NCBI GenBank assembly: GCA_030052745.1
Contig: JANBVO010000022.1
Location: 248,001 to 312,000, forward strand
DNA from: Pleurostoma richardsiae
Lineage: Eukaryota > Ascomycota > Sordariomycetes > Calosphaeriales > Pleurostomataceae
Length of the DNA stretch: 64,000 nt
Direction of reading: 5' to 3'
Notes under the pieces: generated by a model
What the model saw: the letters and a program-made list of their open reading frames with translations, nothing else
What the model was told of the DNA's origin: nothing
The model's database searches: none
Program-made: the position numbers and the translations under genes
In this document: positions 35,106 through 46,474 of the stretch, piece after piece
Layout of the letters: each line of letters starts with the position of its first letter
Numbering within the stretch: the stretch's first letter is position 1

Positions 35106-36924
35106 ATGTCTTCCGACAGTGTGAACAGAGAAGTCTCCATACCAGACGATGACAAAAAGGCTTCACCCGACTGTGAAGCCCGTCGAATCCCCTCTGTCTG
35201 TGGCGGCGAAGTTGACATTGCAGCCCAAATTCTAGCAAATGCTGGCGACCATGGACCCATCTCGCAGGAGGAGATGGATGCAGTGCGCAGAAAGATCGAC
35301 TGGCATATGGTTCCCATGTTACTAGTCTGCATGCAATTGAGTGGGTGGGACAAGGTAGTGTGAGTGTTGAAGCTGAAGACAATTCCGCAAGGAGACGCAC
35401 GGGAGACTAACAATAACTCACGACGTCAGTATCGGTACGGCAGCTGTCTATGGACTCCGAGAGGACCTGGGCATGACCGGATACCAGTACAGCTGGACGG
35501 GATCTATCATGTATACTGCTTTCTTGATCTGGATTTTTCCGACGCTCTACTTGCTGCAGCGTTTTCCAACCGGCAAATATCTCGCTGCTAATATCACGCT
35601 CTGGGGGATCGTTGAGCTGTGCCATGCCGCTTGCACGAACCCAGCCGGACTTCTCGTTTGCCGTTTCTTCCTGGGAATGTTCCAGTGCTGCGATCTTCCG
35701 GCGATGATTATCATTGGAAGTTAGTACACCAGTGTGCCAACCCCAATTCTGTTTCGAACAATTGGCTGATGTAGTGTGTTGTTTTGTGTTCAGCCATGTG
35801 GTGGAAGAAGTCCGAACAACCACTCCGCAACTCGATCATTGTTTCAGTCACTTCATCTATCGGCAATGGCTTGATCTCATATGGCTTCGGTCATCTCCAG
35901 CACTCAGCGCTACCGAGATGGAAATATATATTCATTGCCTTGGGCAGCTTTACGGTCCTTTACGGCTCAATCATGTTCTTTGTGCTTCCAGACAGCCCGG
36001 CCGATGCTCGGTGGCTCTCCGACCGCGAGAAGGTTGTCGCAGTAGAGAGACTGAGGGACGAAAAGCTCGGAATCGAGAACAAGCACTGGAAGTGGGGTCA
36101 AGCCCGTGAGGCGGTGCTTGATAAGAAGAACTGGATTCTATGGTTCTTCTTCATCGCTGTGAACATCCCGAACGGTGGCTTGATATCTGTAAGCTGTATT
36201 AACAGCACGAACCGACAGTCCCATACAAGGTGCATAGACTGACAACACCTCTACTGGTTCTCTAGTTTACCACGATCGTTATCAACAATCTCGGATTCTC
36301 TGCCTTGAACTCCTCACTGATGACAATTCCGACGGGCGTTATCTCGACTCTGAGCGGGATCTTCTTCAGCTTCTGGCTGGGCCGAACTCGGGAGTACAGA
36401 TCTCTAATCACGGCCAGCGCTCTCATTCCATGCCTCGTTGGAACGATCATCATGTACAGTAAGTGAAATTCTGCCCTTCCAGTACAGCCGGTACAGGCAA
36501 TATCACTGAACCAAGCATAGCTACACCAAGGTCTAATACCGGAGCTCAGTTGGCCGGCTTATACCTTGCTTACATCTACTGGGCTCCTTATATCTGCGGC
36601 CTAGCTATGTTTCAGGCTAACACAGCAGGCCATAGCAAGAAGACCACGGTTAATGCGATGGATTATGTCGCCTATGCAGTTGGCAACATCATCGGGCCGC
36701 AAACTTTCGTGGACGACCAAGCACCTCGTTACGTCGGTGCTGTCATATCGATGCTGCTCTGTTACGCAATCTGCATCCTTCTCGCAATTGCCTACGGCAT
36801 GGCTTGTCGGCGGGAGAATGCACAGAGGGACAAGGGGGCCATCGAGAACGATGTTGACGAGCACGCCGCAGACTTCCTGGACTTGACTGACATGCAAAAT
36901 GCCAGCTTCCGGTATACTACCTAG
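35106..36924 (+). CDS. MFS transporter, anion:cation symporter (Dal5/allantoate permease-like) family
   Basis: Plasma-membrane proton-coupled uptake carrier. Five exons: 35106-35359, 35430-35719, 35794-36188, 36266-36458, 36521-36924; introns 62-77 nt; product 511 aa. Family marks: WHMVPMLLVCMQLSGWDKVV in TM1 (the LD/WDK region), YSWTGSIMYTAFLIW, RFFLGMFQCCDLPA, the charged central loop (PDSPADARWLSDREK) and IYWAPYICGLAMFQANTAGH. About 12 membrane segments with long hydrophilic N- and C-termini. Joins give KVVIGTAAVYGL, IIIGTMWWKKSEQP, GGLISFTTIVINN and IIMYTTPRSNTGAQ. Dal5-type carriers take up allantoate, ureidosuccinate, dipeptides or small carboxylates. Divergent placement with 5-oxoprolinase suggests 5-oxoproline or a related compound as substrate (inference). 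Confidence 0.92.
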
Positions 36925-37717
36925 GTAACTAGGCAGGCCTGCATTGGTGTCATGTCAACCCAGATTTTGCAGGTTGCTGTATCCCTGGCAGGTGGCCGCT
37001 CTAAATAGTGGCCTTCGTTGTCACAGACACCAAGAATTGGATCCTCCTAAGACGAGAGGTTGTGCGGGAGAGTGAGGAACGATTGGAGAAAATCATCATC
37101 CATGCGATAGCCATTATCAAGTGTTCGGACGCAATGTAGTGTCTGAACAGAATGACCACTCGACGAGCTTCTCGCACTTGAGTCTAGATAGGCGTGCTCG
37201 CTGCCCACTTGCCCGATTCGTGAAATAGACAGACACCAGAAACCTTCTGCTTTAGCGATGGCTAGGACTAATGACAAGCTCGAGTGCGGTGCGTCTCAAA
37301 AGCCGTACTGCAAACTCGAGTGGCCTTCTTCCTCTAGAGCCCTCTGCCTTTGGGCCAGTCGTCTGTAGTGCATACCTTGATGCAAGGGAAATGACACATT
37401 CACGGGAGCGCCGTCGATTCTGATGACACATCGACCGATCCTTAACCCCATGGCCTTGCTTTATCAGTCAAGATCCACGACCCCTGATTAGGAGCATCAA
37501 CACTGCGTGTCCCAACGCCTCTCAGTGATGGCCGAAGCGTGAATGCGCCACCCTCGGACTGGATATTAGGGCCCGCCGAGACCTCTGTCTGGGATAACCG
37601 GATGGGGTTGAACGGAGACAATCCATGCTCCCCGAATACCAGCCGTCACGCACTTGACACGCTGCACTCGGCGCTCTTCGTCGGTGCCACTGTCACCTCC
37701 AATTGAATCGGCTTCTC
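36925..37717. other. Intergenic region, nothing recognised
   Basis: About 0.8 kb between the stops of the MFS gene and BOS1. The open frame on the minus strand at 37047-37277 has no recognisable motif and may be relic sequence. Confidence 0.4.
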
Positions 37718-38469
37718 TCATCTCAAGTAATGCAGGCAGAGCCAACAGAAGAGGACAAACACTACGACACCAGCCCAAAAAATCCATTTATCCTCCCTGG
37801 CCCGCCTCTCGATCATGCGTATCGTGTCACCGGACAGGCCGAGCGTGTTCCCGACTGAGTACAGCCTCTTCTGTGTGTTCTTAAGCACTTCCCTCTGCAT
37901 GCCCAGATCGCCGAGGACAGCTTGACCCTGAGCGATGTACTGATCCAGTGCAGCGTGGGTGTCCTGAAAGAACCGCTGCTCCCGCAGAGCGTGATCTTCG
38001 CGCGGGATCTGCTGCTGGTCCAAACTCGAGGACGCGGTGTTCGCATAGGGGTTCTCTGGCGTGCTGGTTATGTACGGCCGGCGGCCAAGCAGCTCGCCCC
38101 GGTTCTGACTGTGTATCGCATCCTCCTGGACCGACTTGACGCTGTCGAACTGAGACCTGAATTCGGCGAGCTCGGAGCGGAAGTTCTTGATGCGCTCAAG
38201 GGCCTTTTCTTGCTTCGCCGGATTCAACTCTTGCTTCGCAAGGCCATTGTACTCGTCCAGCGTCCGGGAGAATGCGGTCAGGCTCGCAGAGAGAGATCCG
38301 ACGGCTGCGGGCGAGATCCTGGCCGGTTGCGAGGGATCAGAAAGGGAGGAGAGCTCCTGCCGAATGGCCTTGCTCTGCTTGACGGCGAGATTGAATGTCG
38401 TATTCTACGAAAGGTCGATTAGTCACACCTTCCACGAATGAAGGGCCAAAGGAAGTGCTCATGTACCAT
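37718..38469 (-). CDS. BOS1: Qb-SNARE Bos1 (ER-Golgi transport)
   Basis: Tail-anchored SNARE that pairs with Sed5, Bet1 and Sec22 in COPII vesicle fusion with the early Golgi. Two coding exons: 38469-38467 (ATG only) and 38404-37718; the 62-nt intron has donor GTACAT and acceptor TAG; product 229 aa. The join gives MNTTFNLAVKQSKAIRQEL, the expected N-terminus. Helical N-terminal domain, then RTLDEYNGLAKQELNPAKQEKA (read in two halves), a Pro/Asn linker (ITSTPENPYAN), a SNARE heptad region (GQAVLGDLGMQREVL and KRLYSVGNTLGLS) and one C-terminal transmembrane anchor (IFWAGVVVFVLFCWLCLHYL). It is intact while lying between relics, as expected for an essential gene. Confidence 0.93.
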
Positions 38470-38640
38470 GGCTGATGACGGCGCCGGACGCTGCGGGCTT
38501 GTCGTTCGGGGGATGGGGCTGGCTGGGGCATGATTGAACGCGCGGGTGTTATCTGGGAGACGTGTCGAGAAGTCCGAGACTTGGCTGTCTGCTTAGTCAT
38601 CACACAGTTAGGCGCGGAGCAGAGACATATGGACCGGGCG

Positions 38641-39870
38641 TTAACTGGCGATATAACTGCAGCTTAACCCCAAGAGGCTCTTGTCCTTCAGCACGCCTTT
38701 CAATTCTCTCGCGTCGCCTGCCGCCCTTGGCGCATTTCCTCCGTCCGGTCCCGGCTTGCCCCATCTCAATTTCCTCGCCAGATCCTGTTTCAGCCTGCCT
38801 TGCATGCTGTCGAGCACGCTGCCCACGTGCGAGTTTTCGCCTGCATCGTCGCCGGGACACCCGCCTTCTCCAAGATGCGGCGCGAGACCTACCAGTATTA
38901 TTTTGTCCAATGAAATGGACGGCCTGCTACTATGTAAGCTCGGCATGACCTCTTACAGCTCATCTGGAAGCGACCTCTCCGCTTCCTCCGATATGTTATC
39001 CCCAGGGTCTGTGACGGTTGTCTGTGGTGGCACTGAGACAGTGTTGCAATACCCACGAGACCGGCGCAGCATCTTGATCTTGTGTCTATAGGGTGAGAAG
39101 ATGTTGAGTTCCCGTTGAGGGATTGGTCGTTATCGACATGTGCTTCCATGCCGTTACTTCCTGCTCCGTGAGCTTGACCCACGCCACCTCGATGACGGAG
39201 GAATCCAGCCCTTCGAGGTCAATAAGCCCGTTAGGCCATGGGCCCGTAGCCACCAAGGTGGCGTCTGCCTCCAGCACTTGGGCCCCCAGCACTTGTATTT
39301 TGCTGACTGTCGCGTTGAGAAGAAAGGAGATTGACCTCTGCATCAGGCATCTCGCATAATATACTCTCTTGCTTCCTTTCACATGATTGGAAACATCGTC
39401 GAGGTTGCAGTCACCCAAGTTCCACCTCCGTTCTCAACCAAGTTGCGCCTCAGGCACAGTGTTGCTTGGTACACTATGGACCCAGCGGAAGACTTCATCG
39501 GGTGTGCGCGATGAATTCGATCAAGGCCTCGACACTCCGATGCTGTTTGATATTTTCGGAACCCTTTCCCCAGACGTCATACCTGGTTTTCTATCACACT
39601 TCATTCCCTGCTTGAAGTAATAGGGGTGCAGTGCCGGGTCTTCCTCGATCAACCCTTGAGCCTTGGCCGCCAGCCGAGCGTAGACCGGGTCGGCCTGGTC
39701 TGCGCATATGCAACGCCTTTTGTCTACGCTCGTGGCATCCTCGACGGGCGGGATTCCCCTATCGATCATTGTGACTGTTGCGGCCGGGATGCGCCGGGCG
39801 TCAGCGGGCGATAGGCAAATGTCCCCGCTCCGATCACGATGGAAGACGCAGGGATCTGTAGTTTAGCCAT
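38641..39870 (-). pseudogene. Decayed FAD-dependent amine/amino-acid oxidase (sarcosine/fructosyl-amine oxidase-like)
   Basis: Fragments of a DAO-family flavoprotein remain in order but in changing frames. An N-terminal FAD glycine box is at 39870 (SSIVIGAGTF), followed by a stop and then VEDATSVDKRRCICADQADP, VYARLAAKAQGLIEEDPALH and PYYFKQGMK (to ~39570). CNLDDVSNHV, RVYYARC, EADATLVATGPWPN and WKHMSITTNPSTG follow (39405-39090). A shifted frame gives LNIFSPYR, KMLRRSRGYCNTVSVPP and a degraded C-terminus with LKQDLARKLRWG. Frameshifts and stops separate these pieces and the central part is shortened. The original length would be about 430-450 aa. It lies just upstream of BOS1 on the same strand, and a second relic of similar family lies 0.7 kb away on the other strand. 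Confidence 0.8.
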
Positions 39871-40537
39871 GTTTATCAGCGCAGATAGGCCCGGGAGCTA
39901 TACAGCAGGCGTGTTAGGCCTCTGGTTCTAGGAGAGTGCCACCCGTGTACTTGAATAGACGGCCGGCGTCTTGACTTCGAGCCCAGACATGCCAAGACCG
40001 GTAACTAACGCGGCAGACCGGAGCTTAATTGGAAATAAGGATTCTTTCTGTGCCTCTCCGACTCTGTACTCTTTCGTTCTCTTAACCGGGGTGATTGTTG
40101 CCTTGTCCCAGACAAAGGCCCCGCCGTAGTCCTTGCTAGGGAGGGAAATGCAAGAGTGCGAGGAGATGACTGTGGGCGGCCCATAAATCGCTTCGACTTG
40201 CTCCATGATGGATCCTTATCAGCTCGTCAATACCTTTATACCGGGTCCTACGACGACGCCTCAATGCCGGTGACGGAGCTGTAAGTGGGGTGTAGCACGC
40301 ACATTGGCTCATGCAAGAGCCGGGGTGACATCGTCGCCATCGGCCCGATGCCGACACTATTATGGGAGCGGACGGTCCCTGCAGTGAACGACAACCTGAC
40401 GCCTTTGATGTTGTCCTTTGATGGTCCTGCAAATGCAGGCGTGTCAGGACGCACTCACGTTCGCGCGGGACCAGACAGTTCGCAGACGCGTACACACGGA
40501 AGAGAAGAATCATGATCTCTAAGCTAAGCCCGACTCC
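39871..40537. other. Spacer between two oxidase relics, possible further relic
   Basis: Minus-strand frames at 39928-40206 and 40248-40454 have protein-like composition (for example VEAIYGPPTVISSHSCISLP and VGIGPMATMSPRLLHEP) separated by stops and frame changes. I cannot name the family. Probably a third decayed coding sequence rather than promoter DNA. Confidence 0.35.
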
Positions 40538-41672
40538 ATGGTCATCATCGTCGGCTCTGGCATCTTTGGCATCTTCGTGGCGTTATGGCTGGTCCAGTCT
40601 AGCTACAGGAACGTGACGTGACGGTCCTTGGCATGCAGGACACGGATACTGCAGGCTGCGACCCAAGGACTAATGACAGCGCGTCAGCAGACATAAACAA
40701 GATTATCCGGTTCAGCTATTGCAGGAAAGTGGACTACAATATCAGTGCCTTGCCACAGAGGCTGCTGGTACGTGGGAGTAATGAACCATCAGCTTGCTGC
40801 GACTCCGGAACCTGAGCTGCCGCGGAGTCTGAGTATGTGGGCAGGGTCAAGGAAGCTGTGGTGGAACGCAGGAACCCTGCGTCATCAGAGTGAGAACTGC
40901 GGATGGCCTAAAGCGTCAGGCGGGCTTGGTCGTCGTGGCTAGTAATAATCGAAGCCCGCTTATCAAAAAAGACCACCAAGGGAGCTAATGGTAGGTAGAC
41001 CGTAGGCCTAGGTGGCACATGCGCCCCAAGCCTTCTTCCAGAGGTCTATCATCTAATAGAGATTACATCAGGCTGAGTAGCGACCGTTCAGATTTTCTGA
41101 GAGCGGTTGGGTCTTTGAAAGAAGTTCTCTCTTGAGAACTTTCCTGTAGTTACGTGGGAATGAAGGAGGACGTGGGAATCTGCAGCTTCCCTAGGGACGA
41201 GAATGGCATTGTCCAGATTGGATATCAAGCTGCGAGGTAAACCATCAAGCCAGAACGTCGCTGCATCAGCTCACTCTATGAATGACGCACCCCAGGTGGA
41301 CTAACTACGATGATGTGAGCGGAAAAAGGATTTCCGTATCAATGACTGCACATATCAAAAGGGAAAAGGAGTTGATCATTCCAAAAAGGGCATTGGAAGG
41401 AGTGAAAGGTAAATTGCTACCCAGACTACAACGTAATAGTTGAACTACCGGATCTGTCCGACCTCGGGAATTCGTCTATGAAGCTGTGCTGGTACGCCGA
41501 CAGCATCGACAACTCGTCTGTGGTTGATTATGTTCCGGGCCGCCAAGGCGTTGCGATCTGCTCTGGAGGAAGTGAGCACGGATTCAATTTCGTACCAATA
41601 TTAGGCCGAGAAGTTGTTAAGGTTCTCGAGAAGTCATGGGAGCGGACTGTCTACATCAGTTTATGGAAGTGA
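40538..41672 (+). pseudogene. Second decayed FAD-dependent amine/amino-acid oxidase
   Basis: Plus-strand relic of the same broad flavoprotein family. It opens with ATG and an FAD glycine box (MVIIVGSGIFGIFVALWL). A frame change near 40615 leads to NDSASADINKIIRFSYC, the conserved segment after the FAD motif. Further pieces are LKRQAGLVVVASNN, KEDVGICSFPRDENG and WTNYDDVSG, with stops and frame changes between. The C-terminal domain survives best: LCWYADSIDNSSVVDYVPG and VAICSGGSEHGFNFVPILG, ending at 41672. Family members oxidise N-methyl or glycated amino acids, saccharopine or pipecolate, usually in peroxisomes. The specific substrate cannot be judged from this debris. Confidence 0.8.
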
Positions 41673-43202
41673 AGAGAAAGTAGTCCGCGAATGGGAGAAA
41701 TGGTTTAAATAAAGGTGGAAGCGGTCAAGGAGTCCTGACAAAGGAGGAGATGGCGACGAGCGGTGACTGTTCCATCGAGGAGTATCAGGAGAACTTCAAG
41801 ATGGCTTTACGCCGCCACCATAATAGACTTCTAGTGATGCAAGAGGTCTCTGTTACGCAATATTAACGGCAGCAGCTGCAAGTGTGGTAGTTATAGTTAA
41901 TGAGCAAGACGACTCTCATCAACCCAGGTAATAAAGTACCATGAGCAATCTATTCCGCGGCTTCATCCTATGTGTTCTCATGCCAGTACAACAGGCCTGA
42001 TCCTCTAGAGCAGCGTCTTTCCTCCAAGGTGTATCAGCAAGTCCGTCCGATATCAAGTGTGGAAAGCGAAGTTTATTGATATACACAAGTCTAGCGTACG
42101 GTTTAAATTCCTCTTTCCACCTCAGACGCGAGCTCATTTAGACACTCCATGCTCCCTTCTCTCTTCTGGAGGCATACTATCCTACATCAACCCCCGCTTT
42201 GTTTAGGTATCCCACTCTGCTCTGAATTTTTCACCCTGACACGCTTCCGGGGTAAAGGCTTCTCTTTTCCTACAAAGGGCCGGAAGCCGTCTTATCTTGC
42301 TGGCCATACATGAAATCAGTCCCCATCGTATCCTGTCCTCCTCGTCTGCGTTGCCCTTCTTCTTATCAGATAGATATCTACCGCTTCAATTAGTGAAATT
42401 CCTGCCTTCCAGGATACAAGCAACCCCTAGTTGTCATCCGGGGCTTCCTTTCCTTTCAGGTGCCAGAGGGTAGCGCCCGTTAGAACTTTACCCGAGCTCG
42501 GCTACCTAGGTAAAGCTTTTTTCTTCCTCATTTTCTTCTAGAAAGAACCGTCCCTTTTCACGTCTCTTTCTTCCTCCTTCCGTTAATTCTCTCTCTCCCG
42601 TGCCTCGTCCCTTCCCTTCTCGATCGCTCTTTCCACCTGCACCTCTCTCAGTCCGCTTCCATATTTCCCCTCCGAAGGTCGACCTCCAACACCTCTACTA
42701 CCGTCATATCTTGGTCGCACCGAAGCGAGAACTCCTAAGATCAATTGGTGAATCCTCTGTTACTGCCCGTTTTGGAAGCTGTTGGCCATTTGCCGACCAA
42801 GATCTAGTCCGTTACTGCAGCTTCCGTCCACTATAACTTCACACTTACCACCTACCTATTGTAATCTTCAAGATTAACGCCACCTTTCTCAAGCCTTACA
42901 ATCTTTACACGGATATCATTACTAACACGGGTGAAGAGAATGACGTCTCTAATCCAAACCTTCGTCGGATAGGAGACTAATTCTCGTGCCGTTCATTCAG
43001 GACCAGACGTAAGTGCATCGATGGGCGATCCAGCGGGCTATTTTCTGTGGACCCTTCCTTCTCTATCCTCACCTCTGACCTAATATGTACGTTTATCTAC
43101 CTATATGCCTATGATCTTTGGTACGTTCTAAATCTTTTCCCCTTAGGGAATCCGTGCCTGGACCTAGCCATAATAGTTATTGACGGTCCTCTCAACGCCA
43201 GC
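41673..43202. other. Upstream region of large GTPase gene with pyrimidine-rich stretch
   Basis: About 1.5 kb upstream of the GTPase start. 42330-42670 is strongly C+T-rich on the plus strand (CTTTTTTCTTCC-like runs), typical of fungal core promoters and 5' UTRs. Nothing coding recognised. Confidence 0.5.
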
Positions 43203-46200
43203 ATGGCTGAACAAGGAGTGGAGACCACCACGGTCGACAATACCAGATTCGCCTGGAAGAAGTTCGAAAACTCGTCAACGACCTACAGCATCAAAGTCGT
43301 GGGGGAAGCACTCGATGCTGCCGTTGAGCATAGCAGCAAATTGAAGGAAACACTGAAATCTGCGATCATGCGAGCCAAGTCGGATCCTGATCTCAAGGCC
43401 TTTGAGGTTCTGAGCGTTCCTCGATTGACAAATTGGCTCGAGGAAATCGGTCAGTTTCCAGTTACACAGATACATTATATTCTTCCCCCTTCACTTATCT
43501 TCGATCTTTACCTGCGGCTTCCTAACTTGGATGACAGAGGATCTAGTCCAACGGTCTCGAAAACTTGAGGTTCTCGTCGGAGTCGCGGGTGATTCTGGTT
43601 TAGGCAAGACTGCCCTGCTGAACGCTCTTCTCGGATTCCGCGATCTCCTCCCCTCGAGCAACCAGTCAGCTGCGACGGCCACCGTTTGTCAGGTAGCGTG
43701 GAACCCTCATCCGAGTTCAAAGAAGCTATTCAGAGCAGAAATTGTCTTTCGGAGTCTCGAAGACGTAAGAGAGGAGCTGGAAAAGTTCTTCGATGATCTT
43801 ACGACCCGTCGTGAGATGCAGCGAAGACGTGACCAGCAGGAACAGTCTGAAGACGAAGGAATGAACAGTGACGAATCAGCGGATCTCGACCAAGATGACA
43901 TTGGTGAGGTCGAGGCAAGTATCGGTGAAGGGCTCGAAAAGATCGAAGCAATATGGGGTCTTGACGAGGAGCAGGTAGAGTCAATGTCCGCGGCTGAAGT
44001 TCTCGACGCACACAGCGAACTAACTAGTCTCCTCTCGACCACGGAGCAAGTGTGGAATTCTGACCAAAAAGCTTTCTCAAAGCGGATCAAGCCATACCTT
44101 GATTCAACCGACATTGATATTGGGGGTAAACAATATAAGATCTGGCCCTTGATCGATCACGTCAAGCTCTTCGTCAAGGCAGATATCCTCAAAGACGGCG
44201 TTGTTCTCGTTGACCTACCGGGTCTCTCGGACGCGACAGGCACCCGCTCCGCAGTAGCAATGAAGTTCTTCCAACGACTCGATATCACCTGCATTGTGTC
44301 TCCTGGCCATCGCGGTGCCGACAACAAGTCGGCAACACAGTTGATCGGATCTAACTTAGAGATGGCTATGCGACTCGATGGCAAGTTTAACAGCCAGAGG
44401 TTCTGTGCTGTGTTAACAAAGATCGACGACATTGACTACTCGTCTTTTGTCAACGATAGCAGAGAAGCTCAGACAGATCTCGGCTTACAGGAGGCCGCAC
44501 ATAACCTCGAAAAGCTCGTCAAAAAATGCAAGGAGCTCACGGCAGACCTCCAGGAGAAAGAGAAAGCTCTAGACGTAGAAGAGCAAAACCTGGCAAGAGC
44601 TAAGAGTGATATAGAACGGCTGGATATATGTAAATTCCTATCCAATTTTATAATCCCACGGCCAGAACTAACGTAAACCCATTCAGCTTCAGCGAAGTAT
44701 AGGAAGGCCACCGAAGTCGTTCTGAAGCGAAAGAACCTTAAAGTCGCAGAGGCATCCTTTGAGTCACACAAAGCGAGTGTGCTGGATGTAACGCGAAAGT
44801 TGGCTCTAAAATCACGCCGTGCGAGATACCACGAAGGGTGCCTCGTCCACCAATGCATACGTGCTCGCAATGCATTTCTGAAACAGAAGATCGTACTGGG
44901 TTACAACAAGGCGCAGAAGCGGCTCAACAAGAAGGCCGGCGTGGACGAAAACGACCACGACACAATACAGGTCTTCCCGACGAGTGCGCGGGTCTTCTGG
45001 AAACTTGGAGATGACCCCCAAAATCCACCCACGGGGTTTTGCGACCTTCGTTATACGGGCATTCCTAGATTTCAAGCTTGGATTCGAACCACGACCATCC
45101 CACAGCGCATGACACATGCCAGGGCGTTGTTGAACTCCTTCCATGAGCTGTTGAACCAGATTGAAACGTGGTCAAACGACGAATGCCAAGATGTGGTGGT
45201 GAGGGTAGACCGAGGCATCGTCCAGAGGGACCACATGGAGCCGCTCTATTCCAAAATTCGCGAGGTTAGTACCGACCATGATCCACGTTATCTTCAAGTG
45301 TCCAAAAACTTATCAAAGCATAGAATCTCGACAATGTCGGCAAGGACCTTGACAAGAAAGTCCAACAGTGTGATCCGCTCCATAATAAGTCGAAGGCCGC
45401 CAAAGGCCTACGCAAGACCGTAGTGGACGCAGTCGAACGCTGGTGCTACATCGAGCCCAGGGACCTAAAATGTCACGTCAAGATGCACTGGCTGACCTTC
45501 CAGGCAATTATCAATGTTCACGGGGCTGTATTCAGAAGCAAGGGGAAACTGAAGAAGACCTACACGTGGATGGAGGATATGTGAGTCTTCCCTAGTGTTA
45601 CGGCAACGTAGACGAGCTGTGGATGCTAATTGTAGAGTAGGGCGACGGACTTCTTCGAGGATATTGTGGAGATGTGGCACCAAGCCCTTCACGTCAAGCT
45701 CCCGAAGCAAGAGGGCTTCGCGCGACGCAGTCTTGAAACAAGCTGGAATTCCGCCCTCAAGGACCTGAGCATCAACCTGACCGCCCTATTTCCAGCAGAG
45801 AAGTCCTACCTCGACAAGCAGGTGGAGGGGCTGTTGCCCATCAAAGAGAAGGCCAAAGACATGGTCTGCGAGTGTATTGGAGACGTGTCTGCGGGCTCGG
45901 CTGGTGTGCACGCTGAAGTCTCTCATTTCCTCCAGAGCAAATGGGACGCGGCATTTGAGAAAGCTTCGAAGGATAGAGGCAAGCACGTCACCAATCCGCC
46001 CGCTTCTCCCGCCACTTGCTGACGAACTTGCTCATGCTAGGGAAAGGCCAGTACAAGAGACAGAGGGAGTCTCTCAGACGTTTCGCCGTCCGAAACACGA
46101 CCAGTGTCTACGAGAAGTGCATAAAATCAGTGAACCAGAAGCTCAAGGACGATATGGACGCATTTCCTCAAAACCTGGACGAAGCTTGGAATGCCTGCAT

Positions 46201-46474
46201 GGGAGACTTCAGGAACCACGTCGACCTCATCCTCGACAACATCTTCGCAACGGCTTATCCCGAGGCTGAAAACCCAGAGGCCATGTCGAAGGAGATGGCA
46301 TTCCAGCACGAAATCCGCCAGCATATCATTCTCTGGAAGGTAAACTGGCGCGAATCGGTTGTGGACGGTCTAACAGTCGACGTCGATATTCCGGAGGTGT
46401 ACGGCGAATCCCTATACTCGGACAATGCTGCAGCCGTAGACGAAGAGGTAACTATGGCGGATCAGACGGCCTGA
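43203..46474 (+). CDS. Large dynamin-like GTPase, nuclear GTPase SLIP-GC-like
   Basis: Six exons: 43203-43449, 43538-44629, 44687-45264, 45324-45580, 45641-45978, 46041-46474; product 981 aa. GTPase motifs: G1 GDSGLGKT (residues 100-107), G3 VDLPGLSD, G4 TKIDD. An acidic insert (DEGMNSDESADLDQDD) sits inside the G domain. A long coiled coil follows (LEKLVKKCKELTADLQEKEK through KRKNLKVAEASFESHK), then a helical C-terminal half. This matches the SLIP-GC (NUGGC) type of large GTPase, common but uncharacterised in filamentous fungi; nuclear location is known for the vertebrate member only. The fifth intron (45979-46040) uses a GC donor (AG|GCAAGC) and a TAG acceptor; without it the frame ends early. 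The start was chosen at MAEQGVETT; in-frame sequence upstream looks like 5' leader. Confidence 0.87.
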
